64,000 nt of DNA, taken from assembly GCF_010731715.1 (NCBI RefSeq), contig NZ_AP022587.1, positions 1,674,001-1,738,000 of the forward strand, in the 5' to 3' direction. Numbering within the stretch: position 1 is the first letter of the stretch; the number at the start of each line of letters is the position of its first letter. A program made the translations under genes and the position numbers. The notes beneath the pieces are model-generated. The model saw only the letters and a program-made list of their open reading frames with translations. It searched no databases and had not been told where the DNA came from. Source of the DNA: Mycobacterium stomatepiae. GTDB taxonomy: Bacteria; Actinomycetota; Actinomycetes; Mycobacteriales; Mycobacteriaceae. Below, in pieces: positions 36,286-47,326 of this stretch.

Positions 36286-39080
36286 CAGACGCGCTCTTTC
36301 TCGACGCGTTCGAAGGACTCGATGACGTCGCCTTCCTTGATATCGGAATAGGTCAGCGTCATACCGCATTCGAAGCCGTCGCGAACCTCGGTGACGTCGT
36401 CCTTCTCGCGGCGCAGCGAGGAGATCGTCAGGTTGTCGGCGACCACGATGTTGTCGCGCAGCAGTCGGGCCTTGGCGTTGCGGCGCACGATTCCGGAGGT
36501 AATCAGGCAACCGGCGATGACACCGACCTTCGAGGACCGGAAGATCGCCCGAATCTCGGCGCGGCCCAGCTGGTTCTCCTCGTAGATCGGCTTGAGCATG
36601 CCGCGCAGGGCCTTCTCGATCTCGTCGATGGCCTGGTAGATCACCGAGTAGTACCGGATGTCCACGCCTTCGCGGTTGGCCAGCTCCGTCGCCTTGCCTT
36701 CGGCACGCACGTTGAAGCCGATGATCACCGCGTCCGAGGCCGACGCCAGGTTGACGTTGGTCTCGGTGATGCCACCGACACCGCGGTCGATGACGCGCAG
36801 CTCCACCTCGTCGTCGATCTCGATTCCCATCAGGGCCTCTTCGAGCGCCTCGACGGTACCGGCGTTGTCGCCCTTGAGGATCAGGTTCAGCTGGCTGGTT
36901 TCCTTCAGCGCCGAGTCCAGGTCCTCCAGGCTGATCCGCTTGCGCGACCGTGCCGCCAGCGCGTTGCGCTTGCGGGCGCTGCGCCGGTCGGCGATCTGGC
37001 GGGCGATGCGGTCCTCGTCGACGACCAGCAGGTTGTCCCCCGCACCGGGCACCGAGGTGAAACCGATGACCTGCACCGGCCGCGACGGCAGCGCCTCGTG
37101 GACGTCCTCGCCGTGCTCGTCGACCATCCGCCGGACGCGGCCGTACGCATCGCCGGCGACGATCGAGTCACCGACGCGCAGCGTGCCGCGCTGGATCAGC
37201 ACGGTGGCAACCGGTCCGCGACCGCGGTCCAGGTGCGCCTCGATCGCCACACCCTGGGCCTCCATGTCGGGGTTGGCCCGCAGGTCCAGCGCGGCATCGG
37301 CGGTCAGCAGCACCGCCTCCTCGAGCGCCTCGATGTTGGTGCCCTGCTTGGCCGAGATATCGACGAACATCGTGTCGCCGCCGAAATCCTCTGCCACCAA
37401 ACCATATTCGGTAAGCTGGCCGCGGATCTTGGCCGGGTCGGCGCCTTCCTTGTCGATCTTGTTGACTGCCACCACAATCGGCACGTCGGCCGCCTGCGCG
37501 TGGTTGATCGCCTCCACCGTCTGCGGCATCACGCCGTCGTCGGCGGCGACCACCAGGATCGCGATGTCGGTGGCCTTGGCACCGCGGGCACGCATGGCGG
37601 TGAACGCCTCGTGACCCGGGGTGTCGATGAAGGTGATCAGCCGCTCGCTGCCCTCGAAGTCGACGGCGACCTGGTAGGCACCGATGTGCTGGGTGATGCC
37701 ACCGGCCTCGCCCTCACGGACGCTGGCGTTGCGGATGGTATCCAGCAACCGGGTTTTACCGTGGTCGACGTGACCCATCACGGTCACCACCGGCGGACGG
37801 GTCTGCAGATCGTCCTCGCCGCCCTCGTCCTCGCCGTAGGTGAGGTCGAACGACTCCAGCAGCTCACGGTCTTCGTCCTCGGGACTGACGACCTGGACGA
37901 CGTAGTTCATCTCGCTGCCCAGCAGCTCGAGCGTCTCGTCGCCGACCGACTGGGTGGCGGTCACCATCTCGCCGAGGTTGAACAGCGCCTGCACCAGCGA
38001 GGCCGGGTTGGCGTTGATCTTGTCGGCGAAGTCGCTCAGCGATGCGCCACGGGCCAGCCGGATGGTTTCGCCGTTGCCGTGCGGCAACCGCACCCCACCG
38101 ACGACCGGGGCCTGCATGTTCTCGTACTCGGCGCGTTTCGCCCGCTTCGACTTGCGACCACGGCGCGGCGCGCCACCGGGACGGCCGAACGCACCGGCCG
38201 CACCGCCGCGCTGGCCGGGACGGCCCTGGAAGCCGCCGCCACCGCCGGGCGCGGCACCGACGCCGCCACCGCCGCGGTAGTTACCGCCGCCGCCACCGCC
38301 GCCGGGACCACCGGGGCGGCCACCACCGCCGGGACGGGGACCGCCGCCGGGACGGGGGCCGCCGCCGCCGGGACGCGCCGATCGTTGGAAGCCACCGGCG
38401 CCGCCGGGACGCGGCGGCATGCTGCCGGGCGATGCACCGCCGCCCGGTCGGGGCGCGCCGGGCCGGGGCGCACCCGGGCGTGGCGCCTGCGGACGCGGAA
38501 TGGGCCGGTCAACGGGCTGCGCCGACGAGAACGGGTTGTTGCCGACGCGCGGGGTGCGTGCCGCCGGCTTCGGGATCGGGCCGGGCCGCGGGCCGGGCGT
38601 CGCACCGGGCGACGGCGGCTGCTGGCCGGGCGCCTGACCACCGGGTGCCGGCGGTTTCGGTTGCCCGGGGGACGGAGCCGAGGGACGCGCGGGCGACGGC
38701 GCGGGCCGTCGGGGCGCGGGCGTCGGCTCCACGGGCGTGGGGGTCCCGGCTGCCGGGGCAGGCTTGGCGACGGGCGCCGGGGCGGCGGTTTCGGCGGGTT
38801 TCGCCGGGGCGGCGGTCGCCTCACCGTTGCCGGAGGGCTTCTGAATCGCCTTGTCCAGGGCCCGGTCGAGCGCGCGGTCCGGGCTCTTCGGGGCGCTCTT
38901 GGCGCCGGCCGCGGGCTTGCCGCCACCGAACGACTCGCGCAGCCGGCGAGCAACCGGGGCCTCTACGGTCGACGATGCGGATTTGACGAATTCGCCCTGT
39001 TCATTCAGTCGGGCGAGAACTTCCTTGCTGGTGACACCGAGTTCCTTAGCCAACTCGTGTACGCGGGCCTTACCTGCCAC
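36285..39080 (-). CDS. infB: translation initiation factor IF-2
   Basis: 931 residues. IF-2 is the GTPase that places initiator tRNA on the 30S subunit. N-terminal IF2_N module [22 protein letters not shown], then a long Pro/Gly/Ala linker (about residues 50-320) with repeated RPGGG units, then the G domain from about residue 436 ([26 protein letters not shown]) and domains II-IV. No lesion in 2.8 kb. The linker gives strong G/C strand asymmetry at 38,150-38,900, which creates long meaningless frames on the other strand. Confidence 0.98.
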
Positions 39081-39143
39081 TACATCTCCTGTCTATGAGG
39101 CGACAGCAGCGGGCCGCGCCTCGGGTTTAGCTATGACGCATGG

Positions 39144-39515
39144 TCATCGGGACTTCACGGTGTGCTCATGTTCTTCGCTACCTGTTCTGTTGCCGGGCGA
39201 GTCGAGCACCTTTAAGTGCTCGACCAACGCGGATGTGTCCGGTGGACGGTCGATGCGCAGCGCTTTGGTGAAAGCCCGCCGCCGAATCGCTTCGTGTACG
39301 CACCGCGACGCGGGATGCAACCACGCACCCCGCCCCGGCAGAGGCGTCGCCGTGTCAACGAGTACGGCGTATTCGCCGTTCCCGGTAGACACCGCCACCA
39401 CTCGGAGCAGTCCGACGGCCAACTCTCGCTTTCGACACCCGACACACGTCCGCACAGGTCCACTCGTTCTGTCCCGGTGAGGGTGCGCCGCGCCCGAAGG
39501 CTCGCGCTGGATCAC
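39144..39515 (-). CDS. YlxR family protein
   Basis: 123 residues as called from GTG 39515; a start at GTG 39455 (VRTCVGCRKRE) would give 103 residues, closer to the M. tuberculosis Rv2840c length, so the start is uncertain. YlxR signature: RTCVGCRKRE, then PGRGAWLHPASRCVHEAIRR. These small proteins lie between nusA and infB throughout bacteria and bind RNA. It sits in the conserved rimP-nusA-ylxR-infB-rbfA order. Confidence 0.88.
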   Translation of the reverse strand: MIQREPSGAAHPHRDRTSGPVRTCVGCRKRELAVGLLRVVAVSTGNGEYAVLVDTATPLPGRGAWLHPASRCVHEAIRRRAFTKALRIDRPPDTSALVEHLKVLDSPGNRTGSEEHEHTVKSR

Positions 39516-39645
39516 GGCTCAGTCTAGCGTCACGGAACCGATGGTCAGAACCACCCGCAACCGCACTGTAACGTGCGCGCCCGATCGCGCTTGCGGCCGC
39601 GAAAAACCGGCTTCGCCAAACTCAAAGCGCACCGGTGACGTCGGG

Positions 39646-40701
39646 CTAGTGATCGTGGGCCACCGGATGGCTGGCGCCGTGCTCCGGGTGGTCCTCGGAC
39701 GGCCCCCCGGAACCGGTGGGCGAATCGCCGCGAATGTCGATGCGCCACCCGGTCAGCCGGGCGGCCAGCCGCGCATTCTGCCCCTCCTTGCCGATGGCCA
39801 GGGACAACTGGAAGTCGGGCACCACCACGCGGGCGGCGCGGGCGGTCTGGTCGATGACCGACACCGACACCACCTTCGCCGGCGACAACGCATTGGCGAC
39901 GAACCGGGCCGGGTCCTCGTCGTAGTCGATGATGTCGATCTTCTCGCCGGACAGCTCGCTCATCACATTGCGGACCCGCTGCCCCATCGGACCGATGCAG
40001 GCACCCTTGGCGTTCAGGCCTTGCACCCGGGACGCGACCGCGATCTTGGAGCGGTGACCCGCCTCGCGCGCCACGGCCACGATCTCCACCGACCCGTCGG
40101 CGATCTCCGGGACTTCCAGCGAGAACAGCTTGCGGACCAGATTGGGGTGGGTGCGCGACAGCGTGATCATGGGCTCGCGCGAGCCTCGCGTCACGCCGAC
40201 CACGTAGCAGCGCACCCGGTTGCCGTGCTCGTAGCTCTCGCCGGGGACCTGTTCGGCCGCCGGGATGACGCCCTCGGAGGCCTTGGTTTCGCTGCCCATC
40301 CGCACCACGACCAGACCGCGGGCATTCGCGCGGCTGTCACGCTGGATCACGCCGGCAACGATTTCGCCCTCGCGGGTGGAGAACTCGCCGTAGGTGCGCT
40401 CGTTCTCCGCGTCCCGGAAGCGCTGCAGCATGACCTGACGTGCGGTGGTCGCCGCGATGCGGCCGAAACCCTCGGGGGTGTCGTCCCATTCGCTGATGAC
40501 GTTGCCGTCCTCGTCGACCTCGCGGGCCATCACCTTCACCACGCCGGTCTTGCGGTCGATCTCGATCCGCGCGTCGTTCTGGTGACCCTGGGTGTGCCGG
40601 TAGGCGGTCAGCAACGCGGACTTGATCGTCTCGAGCAGCTCGTTGACCGAGATGCCCCGGTCCACCTCGATCGCGTGCAACGCGGCCATGTCGATGTTCA
40701 T
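39646..40701 (-). CDS. nusA: transcription termination/antitermination factor NusA
   Basis: 351 residues. NusA binds RNA polymerase and modulates pausing, termination and antitermination. N-terminal domain [21 protein letters not shown]1 domain ([20 protein letters not shown]), then KH domains with [18 protein letters not shown] and [20 protein letters not shown]. Lacks the C-terminal acidic repeats of E. coli, as usual in actinobacteria. ATG 40701 overlaps the rimP stop. Confidence 0.97.
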   Translation of the reverse strand: MNIDMAALHAIEVDRGISVNELLETIKSALLTAYRHTQGHQNDARIEIDRKTGVVKVMAREVDEDGNVISEWDDTPEGFGRIAATTARQVMLQRFRDAENERTYGEFSTREGEIVAGVIQRDSRANARGLVVVRMGSETKASEGVIPAAEQVPGESYEHGNRVRCYVVGVTRGSREPMITLSRTHPNLVRKLFSLEVPEIADGSVEIVAVAREAGHRSKIAVASRVQGLNAKGACIGPMGQRVRNVMSELSGEKIDIIDYDEDPARFVANALSPAKVVSVSVIDQTARAARVVVPDFQLSLAIGKEGQNARLAARLTGWRIDIRGDSPTGSGGPSEDHPEHGASHPVAHDH

Positions 40702-41231
40702 GTTCCGGCCTCCGCTCCCCGGGCCTCACCCGCACCCGCCAAATCCAGCTCGGCCGCCGAAGGCGACGAAAATTCCACCTGGACAACAGCTTTCGCAATC
40801 TCCGCGAGCGGGACCTCGCGCACCGCCCAGCCGCGGCCGTCACGGACCACCAGTGCCACCGCGTCCGCGCGGGTCTCCCCCACCCGGCCGGTCAATTGTG
40901 AACCGTCCGACAATGACAGCTCGACCTTGCGGCCGCGCGCCCGGCGGAAGTGCTTCTCGGTGGTGAGCGGGCGATCCACGCCGGGCGAGGAGACCTCGAG
41001 GACGTAGCTGTCGCCGACGCTGTCCAGGCCGTCCAGCAAAGCCGAGGCCGAACGTGAGAGGGTCGCTACGGTGTCCAAGTCCAGTGCGGTATCGCCATCG
41101 GCAATCACTTTGATTCGGGGCGGACGCGCCCGGGAATCGATCACCACGTCTTCGATTTCATAGCCAGCGCGCGCGAACTCACCACCGAGTAGCTCGATCA
41201 CCTGCGTCTGCGACGGTAGGCCGGTGGTCAC
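40698..41231 (-). CDS. rimP: ribosome maturation factor RimP
   Basis: 177 residues. Family features: [38 protein letters not shown], and [20 protein letters not shown], then an SH3-like C-terminal domain. RimP is needed for 30S maturation. The GTG start 41231 is preceded by GAGGAG. First gene of the rimP-nusA unit; divergent from the lipoprotein-like gene. Confidence 0.94.
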   Translation of the reverse strand: MTTGLPSQTQVIELLGGEFARAGYEIEDVVIDSRARPPRIKVIADGDTALDLDTVATLSRSASALLDGLDSVGDSYVLEVSSPGVDRPLTTEKHFRRARGRKVELSLSDGSQLTGRVGETRADAVALVVRDGRGWAVREVPLAEIAKAVVQVEFSSPSAAELDLAGAGEARGAEAGT

Positions 41232-41446
41232 GGCGAGCTCCTCATCTTGAGTTGTCCGGTCATCTGGCTGATGTTGCCGCCCAGCCATCTTGGGGCGGCT
41301 TCCCGCGTCCCGGTGGAACACATAGCTGCCGTTCCGCCAGAACCAGCTACTAACGATACGCCAGGAATCGGGTCTGACGAGGTGATCGCGTAGGTCGAGG
41401 TCCACCGCGACAGGCCCGGCCTGCGGCCAATGGCAGGATGTTGTGC

Positions 41447-41980
41447 GTGCCTAGCGCTGTACCCGTCACCAGCAGGCGGGGTGTGCTCGCCGGGGGTGCC
41501 GCGCTCGCCGCGCTCGGGGTGGTCGCATCCGCCTGCGGTGAGTCCCCGCCGAAACCCCCCGCGGTCGAACAGCTGCTGGGTCCGTTAGACCAGGCCAGAC
41601 ACGACAGCGTGCTTGCGGGTGCCGCCGCCGCGGCCGTCGGCGTCGCGCCGCAGATCGCGGCCGCACTGTCGGTGGTCGCGAACCAGCGCGCCGCACACGC
41701 CCGCGCACTGTCCACCGAGATCGCTCGGGCGGCCGGCAAGCTCACCGCCTCATCGAGCGAAACGACCAGCCCCAGCCCCAGCCCGGCCGCGCCCGCGGGG
41801 CCAGCGCCGCCGCCTCCCCCGGTGTCCGACGTGATCAGTGCGCTGCGCGTCTCGGCGGACAATGCCACCCGCCTGGTCTCCTCCGAGTCGGGCTACCGCG
41901 CGGGGCTGCTCGCCTCGATCGCCGCCTCGTGCACGGCGTCCTACCTGGTTGCGCTGGTACCCGGGGGGCCGTCGATATGA
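41447..41980 (+). CDS. exported alanine-rich protein, Rv2843-like
   Basis: 177 residues from GTG 41447 (AGGA about 8 bases upstream; ATG 41438 adds three residues). A twin-arginine-like SRRGVLAG, a hydrophobic segment and VASAC suggest export and possibly lipid attachment, although the lipobox is not ideal. The rest is Ala-rich with a Ser/Pro linker ([16 protein letters not shown]). Function unknown. It overlaps the next gene by ATGA; both match Rv2843-Rv2844. Confidence 0.78.
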   Translation: MPSAVPVTSRRGVLAGGAALAALGVVASACGESPPKPPAVEQLLGPLDQARHDSVLAGAAAAAVGVAPQIAAALSVVANQRAAHARALSTEIARAAGKLTASSSETTSPSPSPAAPAGPAPPPPPVSDVISALRVSADNATRLVSSESGYRAGLLASIAASCTASYLVALVPGGPSI

Positions 41981-42423
41981 CCTCGGGCCAAGACGCCGAC
42001 AACGCGGCGCTCTGCGACGCGCTGGCCGTCGAGCACTCGACCGTCTACGGCTACGGCATCGTCTCGGCGTTGTCACCGCCCAGCGTCAACAACCTCGTGT
42101 TGGAGGCGCTGCTGCAACACCGCCAGCGCCGCGACGACGTGATCGCGATGCTGGCCGCCCGCAAGGTCACCCCGCCGCCCGCCGCCGCCGGTTATCAGCT
42201 ACCGCTGCTGGTGGGTAGTCCGGCCGACGCGGCGCGCCTGGCGGTGCGGATGGAGAACGACGGCGCGACGGCATGGCGCGCGGTCACCGAGCACGCCGAG
42301 ACCGCCGAGGACCGCGCGTTCGCCGCGACGGCCCTGACGCAGAGCGCGGTGATGGGTGCGCGATGGAGCCGCGTCCTGGGCGCCTGGCCGATCACGACCA
42401 GCTTCCCGGGCGGCAACGAGTAG
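41977..42423 (+). CDS. DUF4439 ferritin-like protein, Rv2844-like
   Basis: 148 residues, all-helical. The segment DALAVEHSTVYGYGIVSALS and later RRDDVIAMLAAR and ENDGATAWRAVTEHAE resemble the ferritin-like DUF4439 fold, with Glu/His residues at helix positions that could bind metal. Translationally coupled to the exported protein upstream, suggesting the two work together. Function unknown. Confidence 0.82.
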   Translation: MTSGQDADNAALCDALAVEHSTVYGYGIVSALSPPSVNNLVLEALLQHRQRRDDVIAMLAARKVTPPPAAAGYQLPLLVGSPADAARLAVRMENDGATAWRAVTEHAETAEDRAFAATALTQSAVMGARWSRVLGAWPITTSFPGGNE

Positions 42424-42482
42424 CGGCGTGGCGATCGCAAACGCGGCGAAGCCGGGTATAGCGGGTCGCCACCATCGAACAC

Positions 42483-44231
42483 CTAGCCGGTCAGCGCCGC
42501 CACGATGTCGGTGGCCAGCGAGGTGCCGGCCACCAGCTCTCGAGTCTGCCCGCCGAACCGGTCGCGCAGCTCCACCACGCCGTCGGCCCAGCCCCGCCCG
42601 ACCACGACGACCCAGGGCATCCCGAGCAGCTCGGCGTCCTTGAACTTGACCCCGGGCGAGGCGGTGCGGTCGTCGAGCAGCACCTCGAGCCCCAACCGAT
42701 CCAGGTCGGCGGCCAGCGCCGTCGCTCCCTCGCGCGCCTGCGCGTCCTTGTTGGCGATCACCAGGTGCACGTCGAACGGCGCGATGGACGCCGGCCAGCG
42801 CAGGCCCAGCTCGTCGTGCTGCTGCTCGGCGACGACGGCGACCAGTCGCGACACCCCGATGCCGTACGAACCCATCGTCAGTCGCACCGGCTTGCCATCC
42901 TCGCCGAGCACGTCGGCGGTGAACGCGTCGGTGTACTTGCGGCCCAGCTGGAAGATGTGCCCGATCTCGATGCCGCGCGCCATCACCAGCGGGCCGGCCC
43001 CGTCGGGAGACAGGTCGCCTTCGCGCACCTCGGCGGCCTCGATGGTGCCGTCGGCGGTGAAGTCGCGTCCGGCGACCAGGCCGACCACGTGGCGGCCCGG
43101 CTCGTCGGCGCCGGTGATCCAGCTGGTGCCGTCCACCACCCGCGGATCGACGAGGTAGCGAACCTCGTTGTCGCGCAATGCTTTCGGACCGATGTAGCCC
43201 TTGACGAGGAATGGGTACTTGGCGAAGTCCGCGTCGTCGAGCAACGCGTATTCGGCCGGCTCCAGCGCAGCGCCGAGCCGTTTGTCGTCAACCTCGCGAT
43301 CTCCGGGCACCCCGATGGCCAGCAGCTCCCACTCGCCGCCGGGCTGGCGGATCTTGAGCAGCACGTTCTTCAGCGTGTCGGCCGCGGTGACGGTGCGGCC
43401 GAGACCGGCGCCGTTGGCCCACTGGACCAGGGTGGCGATGGTCGGGGTGTCACCGGTGTCGTGCATGACGGCCTCGGGCTGCCCGTCGATGGGCGTGGCC
43501 TCGGGCTGGGCGGTGATCACCGCCTCGACGTTGGCGGCGTAGCCGGATTCCACGCACCGGACGAAGGTGTCCTCACCGATCGGACTCTCCGCCAGGAACT
43601 CCTCGGACGCGCTGCCACCCATCGCGCCCGACACCGCCGACACGATGACGTAGCGGACCGCCAGCCGGTCGAAGATGCGCTGGTAGGCCTCGCGGTGCGC
43701 GTGGTAGGCCGCTTTGAGGCCGGCCGCGTCGGTGTCGAAGGAATAGGAGTCCTTCATGACGAACTCGCGAGCCCGCAGGATGCCGGCCCGCGGCCGCGCC
43801 TCGTCGCGGTACTTGATCTGGATTTGGTACAGCGTCAGCGGGAAGTCCTTGTAGGAGCTGTACTCCCCCTTGACGGCCAGGGTGAAGAACTCTTCGTGGG
43901 TGGGGGCGAGCATGTAGTCGTTTCCGCGACGGTCCTGCACGCGGAACACCCCGTCGCCGTATTCGGTCCAGCGATTCGTCGTCTCGTACGGCCCACGCGG
44001 CAGCAGCCCGGGAAAGAGGATCTCCTGGCCACCGATCGCGTTCATCTCCTCGCGGACAACGCGTTCGATGTTGCGCAGGACCCGCAGCCCCAGCGGCATC
44101 CAGCTGTACAGGCCGGGCGCCACCTGACGGATGTATCCGGCCCGCACCAGCAGCTTGTGGCTGGGCACTTCGGCGTCGGCGGGGTCGTCGCGCAGCGTGC
44201 GCAGGAACAGCTCGGACATCCGGGTGATCAC
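42483..44231 (-). CDS. proS: prolyl-tRNA synthetase
   Basis: 582 residues, identical in length to the M. tuberculosis enzyme. Class II motifs: [20 protein letters not shown] (motif 1 region), [20 protein letters not shown] (motif 2), and [17 protein letters not shown] (motif 3). An editing insertion (about 225-390) and a C-terminal anticodon-binding domain ([18 protein letters not shown]) are present: the bacterial ProS type. Complete. Confidence 0.97.
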   Translation of the reverse strand: MITRMSELFLRTLRDDPADAEVPSHKLLVRAGYIRQVAPGLYSWMPLGLRVLRNIERVVREEMNAIGGQEILFPGLLPRGPYETTNRWTEYGDGVFRVQDRRGNDYMLAPTHEEFFTLAVKGEYSSYKDFPLTLYQIQIKYRDEARPRAGILRAREFVMKDSYSFDTDAAGLKAAYHAHREAYQRIFDRLAVRYVIVSAVSGAMGGSASEEFLAESPIGEDTFVRCVESGYAANVEAVITAQPEATPIDGQPEAVMHDTGDTPTIATLVQWANGAGLGRTVTAADTLKNVLLKIRQPGGEWELLAIGVPGDREVDDKRLGAALEPAEYALLDDADFAKYPFLVKGYIGPKALRDNEVRYLVDPRVVDGTSWITGADEPGRHVVGLVAGRDFTADGTIEAAEVREGDLSPDGAGPLVMARGIEIGHIFQLGRKYTDAFTADVLGEDGKPVRLTMGSYGIGVSRLVAVVAEQQHDELGLRWPASIAPFDVHLVIANKDAQAREGATALAADLDRLGLEVLLDDRTASPGVKFKDAELLGMPWVVVVGRGWADGVVELRDRFGGQTRELVAGTSLATDIVAALTG

Positions 44232-44363
44232 AGCGGGCCAGCCTAGTAGGTCTGTGGCGCGCGGCCGGTTCGCGGCTTGCGCCGAGGCTGAAGATTCGCA
44301 GGCAAAGTACGAATACAGGCCTGCAGAACTACAGGCTCGGTGCGATGCGACCGCCGCCGGGAG

Positions 44364-45968
44364 CTACAGCTCGCCGGCGTCGATGGCTTCCTTGACCTCT
44401 TGGGCGTGCGCGACCTGTTCCGGGGTGTACCCGATGAACAGGGCGGCGGCGCCGACGATGACGGCCGTTCCGGCCACCCACAGCAGTCCGTAGGTGTAGC
44501 CGTGGTCGAGCGCCTGCAATTGCGCGTCGTTCATCACCTTCACCGGGCCGGTGGTGCCGCCCAGGTACAGCGTGCGCGAGGTGATGACGGCCTGGATCAC
44601 GGCCAGCACCAGCGGCCCGCCCAGGCTCTGCAGCATCAGCGTCATGGCCGACACCGGACCGATCTGGTCGAACCCGACCCCCGCGATCGCGGCGAGCGTG
44701 AGCGGGACGACGACCATGCCGATGCCGATTCCGCCGACGACGATCGGCAGCACCAGGTTCGGGAAGTAGGGCACCCCGCGGTGCATGAATGCCCAGCCGT
44801 AGATCATCGCGAGCAGCAGCAGCCACCCGCCGCCGATCGTCAGCACCCGCGGCGAGAACCGCGACACCAGTTGCGAGGAGATGCCGAGGCCGATTCCCAT
44901 CGCGATGACGAACGGGATGAATCCGACGCCGGCGCGCAGCGCGCTGTAGCCCAGGATGTCCTGGACGTACAGGCCGATGCAGACGGTGAGGCTGAACATC
45001 ACGCCGCCGGCCAGCAGGATCGCGGCGAACGTGACCAGGCGGTTGCGGTCGCGGAACAGCTGGAACGGCACGACGGGATTTTCGGCGGTGCGCTCCACGA
45101 TCGCGAACGCGATCGCGGCGGCCACGGCCACCGCGCCCGAACCGAGGGTGATCGCCGACATCCAGCCCTTTTCCGGGCCCATCGAGAAGGCGAAAACCGC
45201 GGCGGTGCAGGCCAGAGTGGCCAGCATGGCCCCGGTGGCGTCGAGCTTCATCCGTTCCCGGTTGGTCTCGCGCAGCGCGGTGCGGGCCAGGTAGATCATC
45301 ACCAGCCCGATCGGCACGTTGACCAGGAACGCGAGCCGCCACGACCACTCGGTCAGCGCGCCGCCGACGACCAGACCCATCACCGAACCGATCGCGGTCA
45401 TCGCGGCGAACACCGCCGTGGCCGCGTTGCGCGCCGGACCCTTGGCGAACGTCGTGGCGACCAGGGCCAGACCGGTCGGCGACGCGATGGCCGAGCCGAC
45501 ACCCTGCGACAGCCGGGCGATGACCAGCGTCACCTCGTCCCAGGCCACCGCGCACAGCACCGAGGAGATCGTGAACAGCGTGACGCCGACGATGAAGGTG
45601 CGTTTGCGCCCAATGGTGTCGCCGAGGCGCCCGCCCAGCAGCATCAGCCCGCCGAAGGTGAGCACGTAGGCGGTGATCACCCAGCTACGGCCGGCATCGG
45701 AGAGGCTCAACTCGTTTTGAATCTTAGGAAGCGCGACGATCGCGACGGTGCTGTCCATCGTTGCCAGCAGCTGCATACCACCGATGGCGATCACGGCCGC
45801 GATGAAGCGGCGCGACGGCAACCAGGCCGGGTAATACCTGCTAGTGCGGGTGGCGGCGGTCGCGGAAGCAGTCTCAGACGGGCGCTCGGTGCGCTCCGAT
45901 GCCGGACGATCGGCGCGCGCGGCGGTCCAATTCCGGGCCGCGCGCTCGGTCTCGTTGAGGGCCGTCAT
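44364..45968 (-). CDS. efpA: MFS efflux transporter EfpA
   Basis: 534 residues, 14-helix DHA2/QacA-type drug:H+ antiporter. The N-terminal cytoplasmic tail (about 1-50) is rich in Ala/Thr/Arg as in mycobacterial EfpA. Landmarks: LLATMDSTVAIVALPKIQNE, GRLGDTIGRKRTFIVG (motif A), and GSAIASPTGLALVATTF. EfpA is linked to lipid transport and tolerance to isoniazid and other drugs. It begins 33 bp after the cysG stop, in the conserved order. Confidence 0.95.
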   Translation of the reverse strand: MTALNETERAARNWTAARADRPASERTERPSETASATAATRTSRYYPAWLPSRRFIAAVIAIGGMQLLATMDSTVAIVALPKIQNELSLSDAGRSWVITAYVLTFGGLMLLGGRLGDTIGRKRTFIVGVTLFTISSVLCAVAWDEVTLVIARLSQGVGSAIASPTGLALVATTFAKGPARNAATAVFAAMTAIGSVMGLVVGGALTEWSWRLAFLVNVPIGLVMIYLARTALRETNRERMKLDATGAMLATLACTAAVFAFSMGPEKGWMSAITLGSGAVAVAAAIAFAIVERTAENPVVPFQLFRDRNRLVTFAAILLAGGVMFSLTVCIGLYVQDILGYSALRAGVGFIPFVIAMGIGLGISSQLVSRFSPRVLTIGGGWLLLLAMIYGWAFMHRGVPYFPNLVLPIVVGGIGIGMVVVPLTLAAIAGVGFDQIGPVSAMTLMLQSLGGPLVLAVIQAVITSRTLYLGGTTGPVKVMNDAQLQALDHGYTYGLLWVAGTAVIVGAAALFIGYTPEQVAHAQEVKEAIDAGEL

Positions 45969-46001
45969 AACGGGTTACCTTACAGTAATCTTAAGAATCG
46001 T

Positions 46002-47207
46002 TTAAACCGCGAATGCCGCCACGGGCCCGATCACGATGATCGCGGGAGGTCTGATCCCCTCCGCCCGAACCTTCTGCGGCGTGTCGGCAAGCGTGGCACG
46101 CAACGTATGTTGCGCCGGCGTCGTCCCGTGCTGAACCACCAATACCGGCGTATCCGCAGGTCGGCCGCCTTTTAGCAGTTCGTCGACGAACAGCTCGATG
46201 CGTTCGACGGCCATCAGCAAAACGATCGTGCCCGACAATGAGGCCAGTGCATTCCAATTCACTAACGATTCGGGATGCCCGGGTGCCAGGTGGCCGCTGA
46301 CCACCACGAACTCGTGATTTACCGCCCGATGAGTGACCGGAACACCGGCCAGTGCGGGCACCGCTATGGCGCTCGTCACACCGGGGACCACGGTGACCGG
46401 AATGCCGGCGTCGGCGCACGCGATCACTTCCTCATAACCGCGGGCGAACACGAACGGGTCGCCGCCCTTGAGGCGAACCACGAAGCGTCCGGCGCGGGCC
46501 CGCTCGATCATGACGTCGTTGATCGCGTCCTGGGCCATCGCGCGGCCGTACGGGATCTTGGCGGCGTCGATGACCTCGACATGCGGCGCCAGCTCGGCGA
46601 GCAGTTCGGGCGGGGCCAGGCGATCGGCGACCACGACGTCGGCCTGGGCGAGCAGCCGGCGGCCACGGACGGTGATCAGCTCGGGGTCGCCGGGACCGCC
46701 GCCGATCAGCGCGACCCCGCCGCGCACCACATCGGAACTCACCGGGCTTTCCGGTGTGATCAGCCCCTGCTGCAGCGCCTCGCGGATAGCCGACCGGATC
46801 GCCGCCGACCTGCGGTGCTCACCGCCGGCCAGCACCCCGACCGACAGCCCGGCGTACTCGAACGACGCCGGGGTCACCGCGGTGCCCTCGATGGCGATGT
46901 CGGCGCGCACGCAGAAGACCTGACGACTGTCGGCCTCGGCGACGACGGCCTCGTTGACCGCGGCGTCGTTGGTGGCCGCGATCGCGTACCAGGCTCCGTC
47001 GAGGTCACCGTCGCGGTATTCGCGCACCGTCAAGGTGATTCCGCTCATCGCCTCGACGGCGGGCGTGGCGGTGCGGGTGATCACGTGGACGTCGGCGCCG
47101 CTGGAGATCAGCAGCGGCAGCCGGCGCTGGGCGACCGAGCCTCCGCCTACCACGACGACCTTCTTGCCGGTCAGCCGCAATCCGACGAGGTAGGGGCTCT
47201 CGGTCAC
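46002..47207 (-). CDS. cysG: siroheme synthase/uroporphyrinogen-III C-methyltransferase
   Basis: 401 residues. Two modules: an N-terminal Rossmann dehydrogenase/ferrochelatase-like part (KKVVVVGGGSVAQRRLPLLI) and a C-terminal SUMT methyltransferase (VALIGGGPGDPELITVRGRR, then VRLKGGDPFVFARGYEE). It makes precorrin-2 and siroheme for sulfite/nitrite reductases and cobalamin synthesis. Starts at GTG 47207. Confidence 0.95.
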   Translation of the reverse strand: MTESPYLVGLRLTGKKVVVVGGGSVAQRRLPLLISSGADVHVITRTATPAVEAMSGITLTVREYRDGDLDGAWYAIAATNDAAVNEAVVAEADSRQVFCVRADIAIEGTAVTPASFEYAGLSVGVLAGGEHRRSAAIRSAIREALQQGLITPESPVSSDVVRGGVALIGGGPGDPELITVRGRRLLAQADVVVADRLAPPELLAELAPHVEVIDAAKIPYGRAMAQDAINDVMIERARAGRFVVRLKGGDPFVFARGYEEVIACADAGIPVTVVPGVTSAIAVPALAGVPVTHRAVNHEFVVVSGHLAPGHPESLVNWNALASLSGTIVLLMAVERIELFVDELLKGGRPADTPVLVVQHGTTPAQHTLRATLADTPQKVRAEGIRPPAIIVIGPVAAFAV

Positions 47208-47326
47208 CCGGCAAGCCTAGTAGTCCCCACCCACGCGCCCCTTCCGCGACGCGAGTCTAGCCGCGCTGTGACTTTCCGTTCGATTTTTCGCAGAGGGGTT
47301 AGGCTCGCGAGCCCTCGGCACGGCGA

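Noticed and set aside
38150..38900. Repetitive GGC/CCG tract as a DNA repeat array
   Set aside because: It encodes the Pro/Gly-rich linker of IF-2, which is variable but normal in actinobacteria.
37098..39098. 666-codon frame on the plus strand opposite infB
   Set aside because: It is antisense to the certain infB gene; Ala/Gly/Thr/Arg composition without motifs shows a GC-rich shadow frame.
44340..46175. 611-codon frame opposite efpA
   Set aside because: His/Arg/Asp-rich translation with no domain; efpA on the other strand is complete.
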